From contig OZ245050.1 in the NCBI GenBank assembly GCA_965224525.1, forward strand, positions 496,001 through 560,000: a stretch of DNA of 64,000 nt, given 5' to 3'. Below, piece after piece: positions 36,327 to 44,609 of the stretch. Origin of the DNA: Granulosicoccus sp036478565. Lineage in GTDB: Bacteria > Pseudomonadota > Gammaproteobacteria > Granulosicoccales > Granulosicoccaceae. Below the pieces are notes generated by a model. The model was not told the origin of the DNA and searched no databases. It worked only from the letters and a program-made list of their open reading frames with translations. Made by a program: the position numbers and the translations under genes. Positions within the stretch are counted from its first letter, which is position 1. Each line of letters opens with the position of its first letter.

Positions 36327-38441
36327 ATGCCTTTGTCCAACATCAATGCCACGCAGTTCATTGCGCAATCAAACATGGCTAACACCGAGCCCTGTGTGGC
36401 TGTTGCGTGGTCTGGTGGAATTCGTTCAATACGCCATCTTTGTGCTTTTCTTGGTCTTGATGAGGTTTTGTCGCCTGCGCAGGTGCGTCGACGAAAATTA
36501 ATGCCGGATGTGGTGCTGGTTTGGGGCCGCAAGGGCAACGCAATCGCTGCTCTTGAGTGGGCGCGTGACAACACTGTGCCAGTCTGGTTTCTTGAGGATG
36601 GCTGGATTCGGTCCAGTTCGCAGGATGCGCATGCGCGCAACTGTTACTCGCTGATTGTCGACTGCGAGGGCGTTTACTACGACAGCACGGTGCCATCAGG
36701 GATTGAACGCTTTTTGAACCAGACGCCCGACGAATTCGTTCGCCATGTCGATGCAGCCGCCCTGGAGTATGCCGGGCAATGTCGTCGTACATTGGTTGAG
36801 CACAACATCACCAAATACAACTATTGCCGGACCCCCGATATCGATACGTCGGATGGTCGTCCGCTGGTACTGGTTGTCGATCAGACACTGGATGATGCAT
36901 CGGTACGATTTGGTGGAATGGATCAGCAGCGCTTTGTCGACATGCTGACAGCGGCGATTGTCGAGAACCCGGCAGCACGTGTTGTTGTGCGTACGCATCC
37001 GGATGTGGTTGCCGGTACCAAGAGAGGTTATCTACTTGAGGCTGCCGGGAAGCTGGGTATCGAGGTTCTGGCGGGTGACGACAATCCTCTGATCTGGCTG
37101 AAACATGCCAGTCGTGTGTACGTTGGCACATCACAACTCGGCTACGAAGCGTTGTTGTGCGAACGATCAGTCAGTGTTTTCGGGCAACCGTTCTACGCTG
37201 GCTGGGGGCTAACTGATGATCGTCAGTCCAACCCACGACGCTCAGCGAACAGAAGCATTGACGAGCTATTTCATACTACCCATGTCGAGTTTGTGCGTTA
37301 TTGCTCACCCATGAACGGGGAGCGCTGGCAGTTGCAGGAATGTCTTGCACACGTCACGTTGCAAAAGCGGGATTTTCAACGGAATGCGCGGCGTTTCCAT
37401 GCGGTTGGCATTACTGCCTGGAAGCGGCGTTATATCAGCCAGTTCCTGCGTTCGCCCGATGGCACTCTTAGCTTTGGTGAAGCGGGTAATGCAGTGCCCA
37501 GTGGGGCCGATACGCTGATCACCTGGGGGTTTCGGCGCTTCGCTCAAACCGAACCAGATTTTGGCTTGCCAGTCTGGCGGATAGAGGACGGGTTTCTGCG
37601 CTCAACCGGTCTGGGCTCGGACTTTACTGCGCCCGGATCACTGGTAATTGATGGCCAGGGTCTGTACTTCGACCCGGCTGACGCAAGTGATCTGGAAACC
37701 TTGCTCAACCATCATGACTGCGCCCCGAGTGACGTCGCGCGGGCCTCTCGGCTGCGTCGGCGGATTCTGGGGGCCGGTATTTCCAAGTACAACGTAGGGC
37801 AAGCGGGTAAACCATTTGCCCGGCCTGCCGATAGGTTGTGTGTATTGGTAACAGGCCAGGTTGAGGACGACGAGTCCATAGTGCGTGGCTGCGCCGATAT
37901 CACGACCAATGCGGCATTGTTGCAGGCGACTCGAAAAGCGCGACCGGATGCATGGATTGTGTACCGGCCTCACCCGGATGTGGAAGCGGGTAATCGCAAG
38001 GGACGAGTTGATCCGTTTACGTTGCAGTCCTGCGCGGATGAAGTTGATATCGGTACATCAATTTCTGACTGTATTGATGCATGCGACGAATTGCACACGA
38101 TGACCTCACTGTCTGGATTTGAGGCGTTGCTTCGCCAGCGAAAGGTTGTGACATACGGTGCGCCATTTTATGCCGGCTGGGGGCTGACAGAAGATCATCA
38201 CTCGCTGGAACGAAGGAGCAGGGCAAGGACATTGGATGAGCTGGTGTACCTGACATTGATTGTATATCCGCGGTATCTGGACATTGCCAGTGGCGAGTTC
38301 ATCACAGCGGAAGACATGATTGCGACCATCGAACGACAGAAGCTCGAGGCCATGAACAAGAATAATAATAAAACAGGCTGGTCAGGACGACAGTTGAACA
38401 AGCTGGTTAACGTTGTCAAGGGGCTGCGATATGCGCCGTAA
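36327..38441 (+). CDS. kpsC: Capsule Kdo transferase KpsC (704 aa)
   Basis: Cytoplasmic enzyme that builds the poly-Kdo linker between the lipid anchor and a group 2 capsule chain. The protein is an internal duplication. Each half has a xxEDGxxRS motif (VWFLEDGWIRSSSQ near residue 90; VWRIEDGFLRSTGLGSD near 420) and a YVGTSQLGYEALLCER or TMTSLSGFEALLRQR region followed by PFYAGWGLT. This fits the two-site beta-Kdo transferase layout. KpsS overlaps its last 11 bases. The Kdo supply connects it to kdsD at 4.7 kb. Confidence 0.93.
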   Translation: MPLSNINATQFIAQSNMANTEPCVAVAWSGGIRSIRHLCAFLGLDEVLSPAQVRRRKLMPDVVLVWGRKGNAIAALEWARDNTVPVWFLEDGWIRSSSQDAHARNCYSLIVDCEGVYYDSTVPSGIERFLNQTPDEFVRHVDAAALEYAGQCRRTLVEHNITKYNYCRTPDIDTSDGRPLVLVVDQTLDDASVRFGGMDQQRFVDMLTAAIVENPAARVVVRTHPDVVAGTKRGYLLEAAGKLGIEVLAGDDNPLIWLKHASRVYVGTSQLGYEALLCERSVSVFGQPFYAGWGLTDDRQSNPRRSANRSIDELFHTTHVEFVRYCSPMNGERWQLQECLAHVTLQKRDFQRNARRFHAVGITAWKRRYISQFLRSPDGTLSFGEAGNAVPSGADTLITWGFRRFAQTEPDFGLPVWRIEDGFLRSTGLGSDFTAPGSLVIDGQGLYFDPADASDLETLLNHHDCAPSDVARASRLRRRILGAGISKYNVGQAGKPFARPADRLCVLVTGQVEDDESIVRGCADITTNAALLQATRKARPDAWIVYRPHPDVEAGNRKGRVDPFTLQSCADEVDIGTSISDCIDACDELHTMTSLSGFEALLRQRKVVTYGAPFYAGWGLTEDHHSLERRSRARTLDELVYLTLIVYPRYLDIASGEFITAEDMIATIERQKLEAMNKNNNKTGWSGRQLNKLVNVVKGLRYAP

Positions 38442-39741
38442 CGTGCTGCTGTTGCAAGGGCCGATCGGTCCATTCTTCTCTCGACTAGCAGAAGATCTGG
38501 AACAGCGTGGCTTTAATGTAATCAAGGTTAATTTCAACGGTGGTGATCGTTTTTTCCATCGTTCGAAAAATGCGATTGACTACACCGGCTCGCTGGAAAC
38601 CTGGGAGGCCTGGCTTGAGCGTCTGATCACCAATAAGAAAATAGGCAGAATATATTTGTTCGGTGATTGCCGCGCCTATCACCGGATCGCGCGCGAAGTG
38701 GCCGCCAGACAGCCAGTTCGCTTGTTTGTTTTTGAAGAAGGCTACATTCGGCCCAATTTCATCACCCTTGAGGAAGATGGCGTGAATGGTCATTCACCCA
38801 TGATGGATGACCCGGTAGCGTTAACCAAACCAGCAAGACCGCTGCCTGAGGAAATCACACAGCCGAAACATGTCTTTCTGATCACTGCCTGTTATTCAAT
38901 GCTGTACTACTGGGCGAGTGCCTGGCGAGGTAGTCGGTTTGAGCACTACCGTCATCACCGGCCGTTTGAATGGCTATCGGAGGGTGCACGCTGGATTCGT
39001 TCCGGTTATCGCAAGCTTCGTTATGCACGGCGAGAGCGAAAAGTATTGTCTGATCTGCTACCGCAGTTTGATGGAAATTATTTTGTCTGCCCCTTGCAAG
39101 TGCACTGCGACATGCAAGTAATTGTGCATTCTGAATTCAACTCCATCGAACACTTCGTCGGAGATGTGCTGGCTTCATTCTCCAAACATGCGCCAAGCAA
39201 TAAGGCGATTGTTTTCAAGCACCACCCGTTGGACCGGGGGTATACAGACTACACTTGCCTGTTTGCTAATTTGATTGCCGAGCTGGGCCTCCAGGATCGT
39301 GTATTTTATGTGCACGATACTTGTCTGCCAACGCTCTTGAAGCATGCGCAGGGGACGGTGTTGATCAACAGCACCGTCGGTGTGTCATCGCTGTTTCACG
39401 GCACCCCGGTTAAATGCCTTGGCGATGCCATCTATGATTTGCCGGGACTGACAGAGCAACAGTCGTTGGATGATTTCTGGGAAGTAGACGGGCGAGTAGA
39501 TCCGGCTGTGTTTCAGAACTTCCGTTCACACCTGGTGTTGCGTAATCAGCTGAACGGCAATCTTTATCGGCGTTTAAGCAAGCAGGGCTCTGCCGGTATT
39601 GTCTGGAGCGGGCAGCTTGAAGAAGACCATACATTCCTGGTTGATCGGGTTGAGCCAGCTATAGCGCCACAGTTGACGGTCATAGCAGGTGGTATGTCGT
39701 CTAAAGTCGTCAAGCGAGGAGATGACGCCGAGGCAGCTTAG
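38431..39741 (+). CDS. kpsS: Capsule Kdo transferase KpsS (436 aa)
   Basis: Partner of KpsC; adds the first Kdo to the lipid acceptor. Motifs visible: VLLLQGPIGPFFSRLAEDL at the start, IYLFGDCRAYHRIAREVAAR near residue 75, LFVFEEGYIRPNFITLEEDG near 100, and VFKHHPLDRGYTDY near 270, with VLINSTVGVSSLFHG near 310. The ATG at 38431 has AAGGGG about nine bases upstream and overlaps kpsC by 11 bases, which implies coupling. No intrinsic terminator was seen after it. Confidence 0.92.
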   Translation: MRRNVLLLQGPIGPFFSRLAEDLEQRGFNVIKVNFNGGDRFFHRSKNAIDYTGSLETWEAWLERLITNKKIGRIYLFGDCRAYHRIAREVAARQPVRLFVFEEGYIRPNFITLEEDGVNGHSPMMDDPVALTKPARPLPEEITQPKHVFLITACYSMLYYWASAWRGSRFEHYRHHRPFEWLSEGARWIRSGYRKLRYARRERKVLSDLLPQFDGNYFVCPLQVHCDMQVIVHSEFNSIEHFVGDVLASFSKHAPSNKAIVFKHHPLDRGYTDYTCLFANLIAELGLQDRVFYVHDTCLPTLLKHAQGTVLINSTVGVSSLFHGTPVKCLGDAIYDLPGLTEQQSLDDFWEVDGRVDPAVFQNFRSHLVLRNQLNGNLYRRLSKQGSAGIVWSGQLEEDHTFLVDRVEPAIAPQLTVIAGGMSSKVVKRGDDAEAA

Positions 39742-39948
39742 CCACTGCGGTCCGTTCGTTTGAGCAGCATTTGATCGGATGATCCAGTGCATGAATATGA
39801 GAAACAGGCTTCCCATCAAAGATGGTGGTCAAGTAAAAGAGAGCGATATTTAATTTCTGAGCTTGCTTGCCAGGGTCCACCGGGAGTGTAGGTTAATGTC
39901 GATGCTTCATGAACAGTCCGGGTCAGGCGTCTTCAGAACAGGCTCCAG

Positions 39949-40644
39949 CTATCGGTAAACAGCTCGAGGGTAATCCAGTACTTTTGCATTAGGATTGTTC
40001 AATTCCCTTAACGCATCGCTGGCAATCCATCTGGCGGATTTGGCATTACGTTGTGAAATTCGATTTGCGGTGGCAATAGCTGAATCCCGCAGGTCGACGT
40101 TGCGCTTGCCGACATTGCGCAGCACCCAGTTGACCGCTTTCCTGACGTACAGTCTGTCGTCGTCTGCTTCGCGTTCAACAATGGCCAGAAACTCTTCAAA
40201 AATTTCATTGCCAGCCTGTTTATTGGAAAAACCATAGGCCGCCATGATGGTAAAGCCTGCGCGTTTAACGAATTCGGCCTCATGTTCAGACCATGCAAAG
40301 GCTTTGTCCAGTGCGTGCGGGCTTTTGGCAAATAGCGCCATGCAGAACGAGTCACAGATTTCCCAGTTCTCGAAGGTGACAACCCATTGGTCCATTTGTT
40401 TTTGACTCAATTTTTCCGGGTCGTAGGTTTTACTGCACAACAATCTTGCCTCGTATATGCCTGAATCAAATAAGGCCAAAGCCAGGTCGTTGTCAAAACC
40501 AATTTCGCGGGCAAGAATTTTCAAATCCTTTTGATATACGCCGAGTGTGTTGCTTGCGGTTATTGCAAATTTCTCATGCTTGAGTTTGGCTTTGGCGGGG
40601 TCAGCGAGTGCGTTCAACCTGTGAATGATGTCGGGGAGGTTCAT
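39949..40644 (-). CDS. AlkD-like DNA alkylation repair protein (231 aa)
   Basis: All-helical HEAT-like protein resembling the DNA alkylation repair family (PF08713): the EKFAITASNTLGVYQKDLK start, then GIYEARLLCSKTYDPEKLS, WEICDSFCMALF and the late DDRLYVRKAVNWVLRNVGKR. Family members bind DNA, and AlkD itself excises N3/N7-alkylated bases with conserved Trp and Asp residues. I cannot verify that catalytic set, so glycosylase activity is not certain. It stands alone, marking the right edge of the capsule region. Confidence 0.78.
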   Translation of the reverse strand: MNLPDIIHRLNALADPAKAKLKHEKFAITASNTLGVYQKDLKILAREIGFDNDLALALFDSGIYEARLLCSKTYDPEKLSQKQMDQWVVTFENWEICDSFCMALFAKSPHALDKAFAWSEHEAEFVKRAGFTIMAAYGFSNKQAGNEIFEEFLAIVEREADDDRLYVRKAVNWVLRNVGKRNVDLRDSAIATANRISQRNAKSARWIASDALRELNNPNAKVLDYPRAVYR

Positions 40645-40727
40645 TGCGGTTGTAGGTTGGCAGGGTATCTTTGTATTCGCTGACTTGTACCCAAATATTA
40701 CACCAGATAATCGGGTCTTGTTGGTAT

Positions 40728-40883
40728 AAACTTCCGACGACGAAGAAGATCGTTGTCACATTTTTTAGATAACGCCAACGATATTTCGGAAGGTCATCAA
40801 AACTTCCGACAAAGCGATATCACCGAGCCAGATCCACTCTAACCCTGATTTATTGACCGCGAACAATTCTCAAAACTTCCGAC
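40728..40883. repeat. Three copies of AAACTTCCGAC spaced ~72 bases, with a duplicated gene tail
   Basis: The core lies near 40728, 40800 and 40873. The third copy is inside the C-terminal codons of the GspE-like gene. On the minus strand the second copy encodes LGDIALSEVLMT out of frame after the stop, nearly the same as the real end RGEIALSEVLRIV. This looks like a tail duplication or a remnant of a second copy. Confidence 0.65.
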
Positions 40884-42130
40884 AAGGCAATCTCGCCACG
40901 CCGGGCCAACTCCAGTACACGCATTGGCAGTTGACTTTCCCGGTTTAGTTCAGTCAAAGCTAGCGGGATGTCCTGCTGCACAAGTGCTCGTACAATGTCC
41001 GGGTTCAGTGAGACTATGTCATAAACGTTGCGTTGGCCAATATGCCCGGTATGGTGACAATGTTCGCAACCTTCGCCTTGTCGATAGCTATGTTGCATGG
41101 TGGCTTTTAACCAGCTATTGACATCCTGTGCAACTGGCGTTGTAAGAGCGTGCAGAGCCTCTTCTGACTCTCTGTCCAGCTCCATGGTGCTGTGGCAGTG
41201 TGGGCAAAGCAGACGGACCACCTGTTGTACGATTACTTTGGTAACGCTGCCTGCAATCCAGAATGGTGTAACTCCCGTAGCGAGCAATTGTTGAATTGCC
41301 TGGGCGGGCTGTTGTGCAGTTACACCGTGCACTACCAACAAGTTATCAAGTGCCTGAGCCTGTAGTGGCTTCAAAGCCTGGTGGTTAAGTGGTACGGCCA
41401 ATAGCGCAACATCAAGATTCAACTGACAGGCTTGCCACCAGCACATTTGTTGTGCATCGCTCACATTGGAGTCCATGACCAGTTGTGTGATGCGTGGCAG
41501 TGACGGGTGTAGTGCCGGTTCTGCGCACAGCATTTTCCTGTCCGGGATATTGAGCTCCTGGGCAATGGCGCGAACTGTCGTTGCATTGGCCTCGGTATCG
41601 TTGCAGACGACCATTAGCCAGCCTGGCGGCGCCTCTGTCAGATGTTCGCGTAGCGCGATCAGTTGCGCATTGTCAAAGCCGATTTCGTCGAGCGTCGGTT
41701 GGTGGTTCGGGTCGTTGTAGAGCGTCAGCAAGCAAGTGTCGCCGAGGGTGGTAGCAACAATTCTGACTTCTACAAATCGTTGTTTTTGCAGTAATGTCGC
41801 ACTCAGGTACGCAGGTGATCTGATAGTCGCGCTGTCACCCCACAACCGTGATCGCAGCAGTTGAATGGTGGCGAGCATCTCTGTCGGTTCTGGTACCAGT
41901 GTTTCTTCAAAGCGATCGAGACTGCGCAGGCGAATACGACAGTTCTCGTTACCCGGCTCCAGGTGAATATGCTGACAGCCGCGGCTCGCGGCGTCTTGCA
42001 GAGTGGCCTGCAGCCAGTGCCAGGCACTGTGTTCAGGTGCCGGACAAACTGTGGTTGCGTTGTCGAGGTCGAAGATGTCCTGTGCAGCGGCGGCGTCCTG
42101 TCGAGGCAAGGCAGGTGATGGTAGGGCCAT
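40850..42130 (-). CDS. Degenerate GspE/PilB-like secretion ATPase homologue (426 aa)
   Basis: Family resemblance is clear: ASRGCQHIHLEP near residue 48 corresponds to the ASDIHIEP motif, PTLDEIGFDNAQLIAL near 148 leads into the ATPase core, and the zinc site CPHC...CEHC (near 315 and 352) plus GHIGQRNVYDIV and LELARRGEIALSEVLRIV finish the chain. The Walker A region, normally GPTGSGKTTT, is replaced by VVCNDTEANATTVRAIA, and the His and Asp boxes are also changed. It is probably a non-catalytic paralogue (inference). No other secretion or pilus genes are nearby. Confidence 0.75.
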   Translation of the reverse strand: MALPSPALPRQDAAAAQDIFDLDNATTVCPAPEHSAWHWLQATLQDAASRGCQHIHLEPGNENCRIRLRSLDRFEETLVPEPTEMLATIQLLRSRLWGDSATIRSPAYLSATLLQKQRFVEVRIVATTLGDTCLLTLYNDPNHQPTLDEIGFDNAQLIALREHLTEAPPGWLMVVCNDTEANATTVRAIAQELNIPDRKMLCAEPALHPSLPRITQLVMDSNVSDAQQMCWWQACQLNLDVALLAVPLNHQALKPLQAQALDNLLVVHGVTAQQPAQAIQQLLATGVTPFWIAGSVTKVIVQQVVRLLCPHCHSTMELDRESEEALHALTTPVAQDVNSWLKATMQHSYRQGEGCEHCHHTGHIGQRNVYDIVSLNPDIVRALVQQDIPLALTELNRESQLPMRVLELARRGEIALSEVLRIVRGQ

Positions 42131-42278
42131 GGATTGAAAGATTGTGGGGTTGGCTATCCATGTAGTAGCGGCTGCTTAGCGGTAACACTGACAGCTTGAG
42201 GGCCAAACAGGTCTCAAACAGGGTGAATGGCTTCTGCATGCGCTTATCCGCCTGAGGCAGATAATGCCGGTTTATGTG

Positions 42279-42617
42279 TCAACCACCAACCGTAATCATG
42301 CATTCCAGACTGTCGCTGATACGTATGCAGTTGCCACCTGCCGGGCAAGCGCTGCCAGCGGCTATGGGCGATGAGCCAGCAGGGCAGACATTGCCTCGTT
42401 CACCCGTGCAAAACCTGCCATTGTCCAGTGCGTAACAGGCAGCATCGTCCTGCAGGCAATCCGCTTCGCTGGCAACTTCGGTATCACCGGACTTACAAGC
42501 CTGGATGCGGCCCTGCGGTGCAGTGTTCGGGAGTGTGCTTCCGGAATTGGCACAGGCGCCCAGTAGTACGATTGTCAGAAACAGGAGTAAGAAGTTTGCG
42601 AATTTTACAGGTTTCAT
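42279..42617 (-). CDS. Small cysteine-rich lipoprotein (112 aa)
   Basis: A hydrophobic signal ends in the lipobox LLGAC (Cys near residue 22). The mature part holds eight more Cys in ~90 residues (QACKS, ADCLQ, AACYA, RFCTG, NVCPAG, SACPAG, GNCIR, LECMI), likely four disulfides, and no known domain that I recognise. Likely a small lipid-anchored extracytoplasmic protein of unknown function. Confidence 0.6.
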   Translation of the reverse strand: MKPVKFANFLLLFLTIVLLGACANSGSTLPNTAPQGRIQACKSGDTEVASEADCLQDDAACYALDNGRFCTGERGNVCPAGSSPIAAGSACPAGGNCIRISDSLECMITVGG

Positions 42618-42687
42618 TGGACAGGTATTCTTGAATACTTTGTGTTGATTGGTTCAGGGCGCGTAGGCACAAGCGTCATTGCGGTCG

Positions 42688-44220
42688 TTAAACAAAATAC
42701 ACCGGCTTCACTTCACCACTTTCAATCTTGCCTTTCCATAACGCTGGCCCTGTCTTGTGCACAGATTCGCCACTGGCGTCGACGGCAACTGTCACCGGCA
42801 TGTCTTCAACCACGAATTCCCGGATGGCTTCCATGCCCAGGTCTTCAAAAGCGACAACCCGTGCTTCGCGGATCGCTTTGGATACCAGGTAGGCTGCGCC
42901 ACCAACCGCCATCAAATAGACCGCCTTGTGTTTCTTTATAGCAGCGATGCCGGCGTCTCCGCGTTCTGCCTTGCCGATCATACCGAGCAGACCGCACTCA
43001 CTTAGCATCATCTCGGTGAACTTGTCCATGCGCGTTGAGGTTGTCGGACCAGCAGGTCCAACCACTTCATCGCGAACCGGTTCAACCGGCCCGACGTAGT
43101 AAATGAAGCGACCATTGAAGTCGACACCATCAGGCAAACCTTCACCACTTTCCAGCAGACTCTGGATGCGTTTGTGCGCTGCATCGCGACCGGTCAGCAT
43201 GCGGCCGTTTAACAGCAGGGTTTCACCCGGTTGCCAGCTGGCGACCTCTTCAGGGGTTACGGTGTCTAGATTCACCCGCCGTGAATCACTGCCAGCATCC
43301 CAGGCAATTTTTGGCCAATCGTCAAGTGATGGCGGTGTTTGCAAGTCGGGGCCGTTGCCATCGAGTATAAAGTGAGCGTGCCGTGTCGCGGCGCAATTGG
43401 GGATCATGGCTACCGGCAGGGATGCGGCATGCGTCGGGTAGTCGAGTACCTTTACATCGACGACTGTTGTTAGTCCGCCGAGGCCCTGCGCACCGATACC
43501 CAGTGCATTGACCTCCTCGAATATTTCCAGGCGCAGCTCTTCTGCCCGGGAAGTTGCTCCGCGGGTTTTCAGTTCCTGAATATTGACCGGGTCCATCAGC
43601 GAACGTTTGGCCAGCAGCATGGCTTTTTCAGAGGTGCCGCCAATGCCGATGCCGAGCATGCCGGGTGGACACCAACCTGCGCCCATGGTGGGGACGGTTT
43701 TTACCACCCAGTCAACAATACTGTCGCTGGGGTTGAGCATGACCAGTTTTGATTTGTTTTCAGAACCGCCACCTTTGGCGGCAATTTGCACATCAACCGT
43801 GTCACCGGGTACGACTTCCATATGAATGACGGCGGGTGTGTTGTCACCGGTATTGGTGCGTTTGCCGGCTGGGTCGTCGAGGATCGATGCACGCAGTTTG
43901 TTATCCGGGTGCAGATAAGCCTGGCGCACGCCCTGGTCAACCATGTCGGTAACACTCATGCTGCTATTCCACTGCACGTCCATACCGATTTTCATGAACA
44001 CAGTGACAATGCCGGTGTCCTGACACAAAGGCCTTTTACCTTCAGCGCACATGCGTGAATTGACCAGAATCTGTGCCATGGCATCGCGTGCGGCTTTGGA
44101 CTCCTCGCGCTGCCAAGCGGCATGAACCGCATCGATGTAGTCTCTGGGATGATAATAAGACATGAATTGCAGCGCATCCTTGACGCTGGCGATAAGGTCG
44201 TCCTGCTGGATGGTCGTCAT
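42688..44220 (-). CDS. Class I fumarate hydratase (4Fe-4S, 510 aa)
   Basis: Iron-sulfur fumarase of the citric acid cycle (fumarate to malate). Class I residues are visible: cluster Cys in KRPLCQDTGIVTVF near 80, IPNCAATRHAHFIL near 300, and LSECGLLGMIGKAERGD in the C-terminal part, with GPTTSTRMDKFTEMML before it. The ATG at 44220 (MTTIQQDDLIASVKD) gives 510 aa, near the family length. The frame extends 58 codons upstream without family sequence. Divergent from trpE. Confidence 0.94.
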   Translation of the reverse strand: MTTIQQDDLIASVKDALQFMSYYHPRDYIDAVHAAWQREESKAARDAMAQILVNSRMCAEGKRPLCQDTGIVTVFMKIGMDVQWNSSMSVTDMVDQGVRQAYLHPDNKLRASILDDPAGKRTNTGDNTPAVIHMEVVPGDTVDVQIAAKGGGSENKSKLVMLNPSDSIVDWVVKTVPTMGAGWCPPGMLGIGIGGTSEKAMLLAKRSLMDPVNIQELKTRGATSRAEELRLEIFEEVNALGIGAQGLGGLTTVVDVKVLDYPTHAASLPVAMIPNCAATRHAHFILDGNGPDLQTPPSLDDWPKIAWDAGSDSRRVNLDTVTPEEVASWQPGETLLLNGRMLTGRDAAHKRIQSLLESGEGLPDGVDFNGRFIYYVGPVEPVRDEVVGPAGPTTSTRMDKFTEMMLSECGLLGMIGKAERGDAGIAAIKKHKAVYLMAVGGAAYLVSKAIREARVVAFEDLGMEAIREFVVEDMPVTVAVDASGESVHKTGPALWKGKIESGEVKPVYFV

Positions 44221-44609
44221 GTGGAACTCGAGACGTAGTCGGCTGATTCGGAAGTCACTAGCATACGCAATCAGGCAGCATCTCACATCTGTATTGGCTA
44301 ACCAGGTGTATTGGCAGGCCACCAGGACCCAGGTGGAAACAGGCAGGAGAGGATGTGCTGCCAAAACGCGTTCAGAGTGGTCTTCGCATGGCATACAGGC
44401 TGGTCATGCAATGGGCTGATTGCAAGTGACAATCAAAAGAGGCTTGACGATCTGCTGCTGACGATGGATGATTCGCACTATGCACGTTTCATTCAACAAA
44501 GAGGTCTGGCACTGGCGACGCTGATTTGCAGCTCGCCCATACTTGTTTTTGGCCCACTGATATTGCGTCTTGTATCGGGCCACCTCTGTTGATATAAAAG
44601 GAACGTCCC
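44221..44609. other. 389-base divergent region between fumarase and trpE
   Basis: Should hold the promoters of both genes. No trp leader peptide with tandem Trp codons and no clear attenuator was found. A short plus frame ending at 44592 has a hydrophobic C-terminus (LALATLICSSPILVFGPLIL), but no supported start. Confidence 0.5.

Noticed and set aside
44311..44592. Short plus-strand frame with a hydrophobic end upstream of trpE
   Set aside because: No supported start or ribosome-binding site, overlaps the fumarase upstream region, and no Trp-rich leader peptide.
44570..44598. TTGTAT, 17 bases, TATAAA just before trpE
   Set aside because: Transcription would start about five bases before the ATG and lose the ribosome-binding site AAAGGAA, so it is unlikely to serve trpE.
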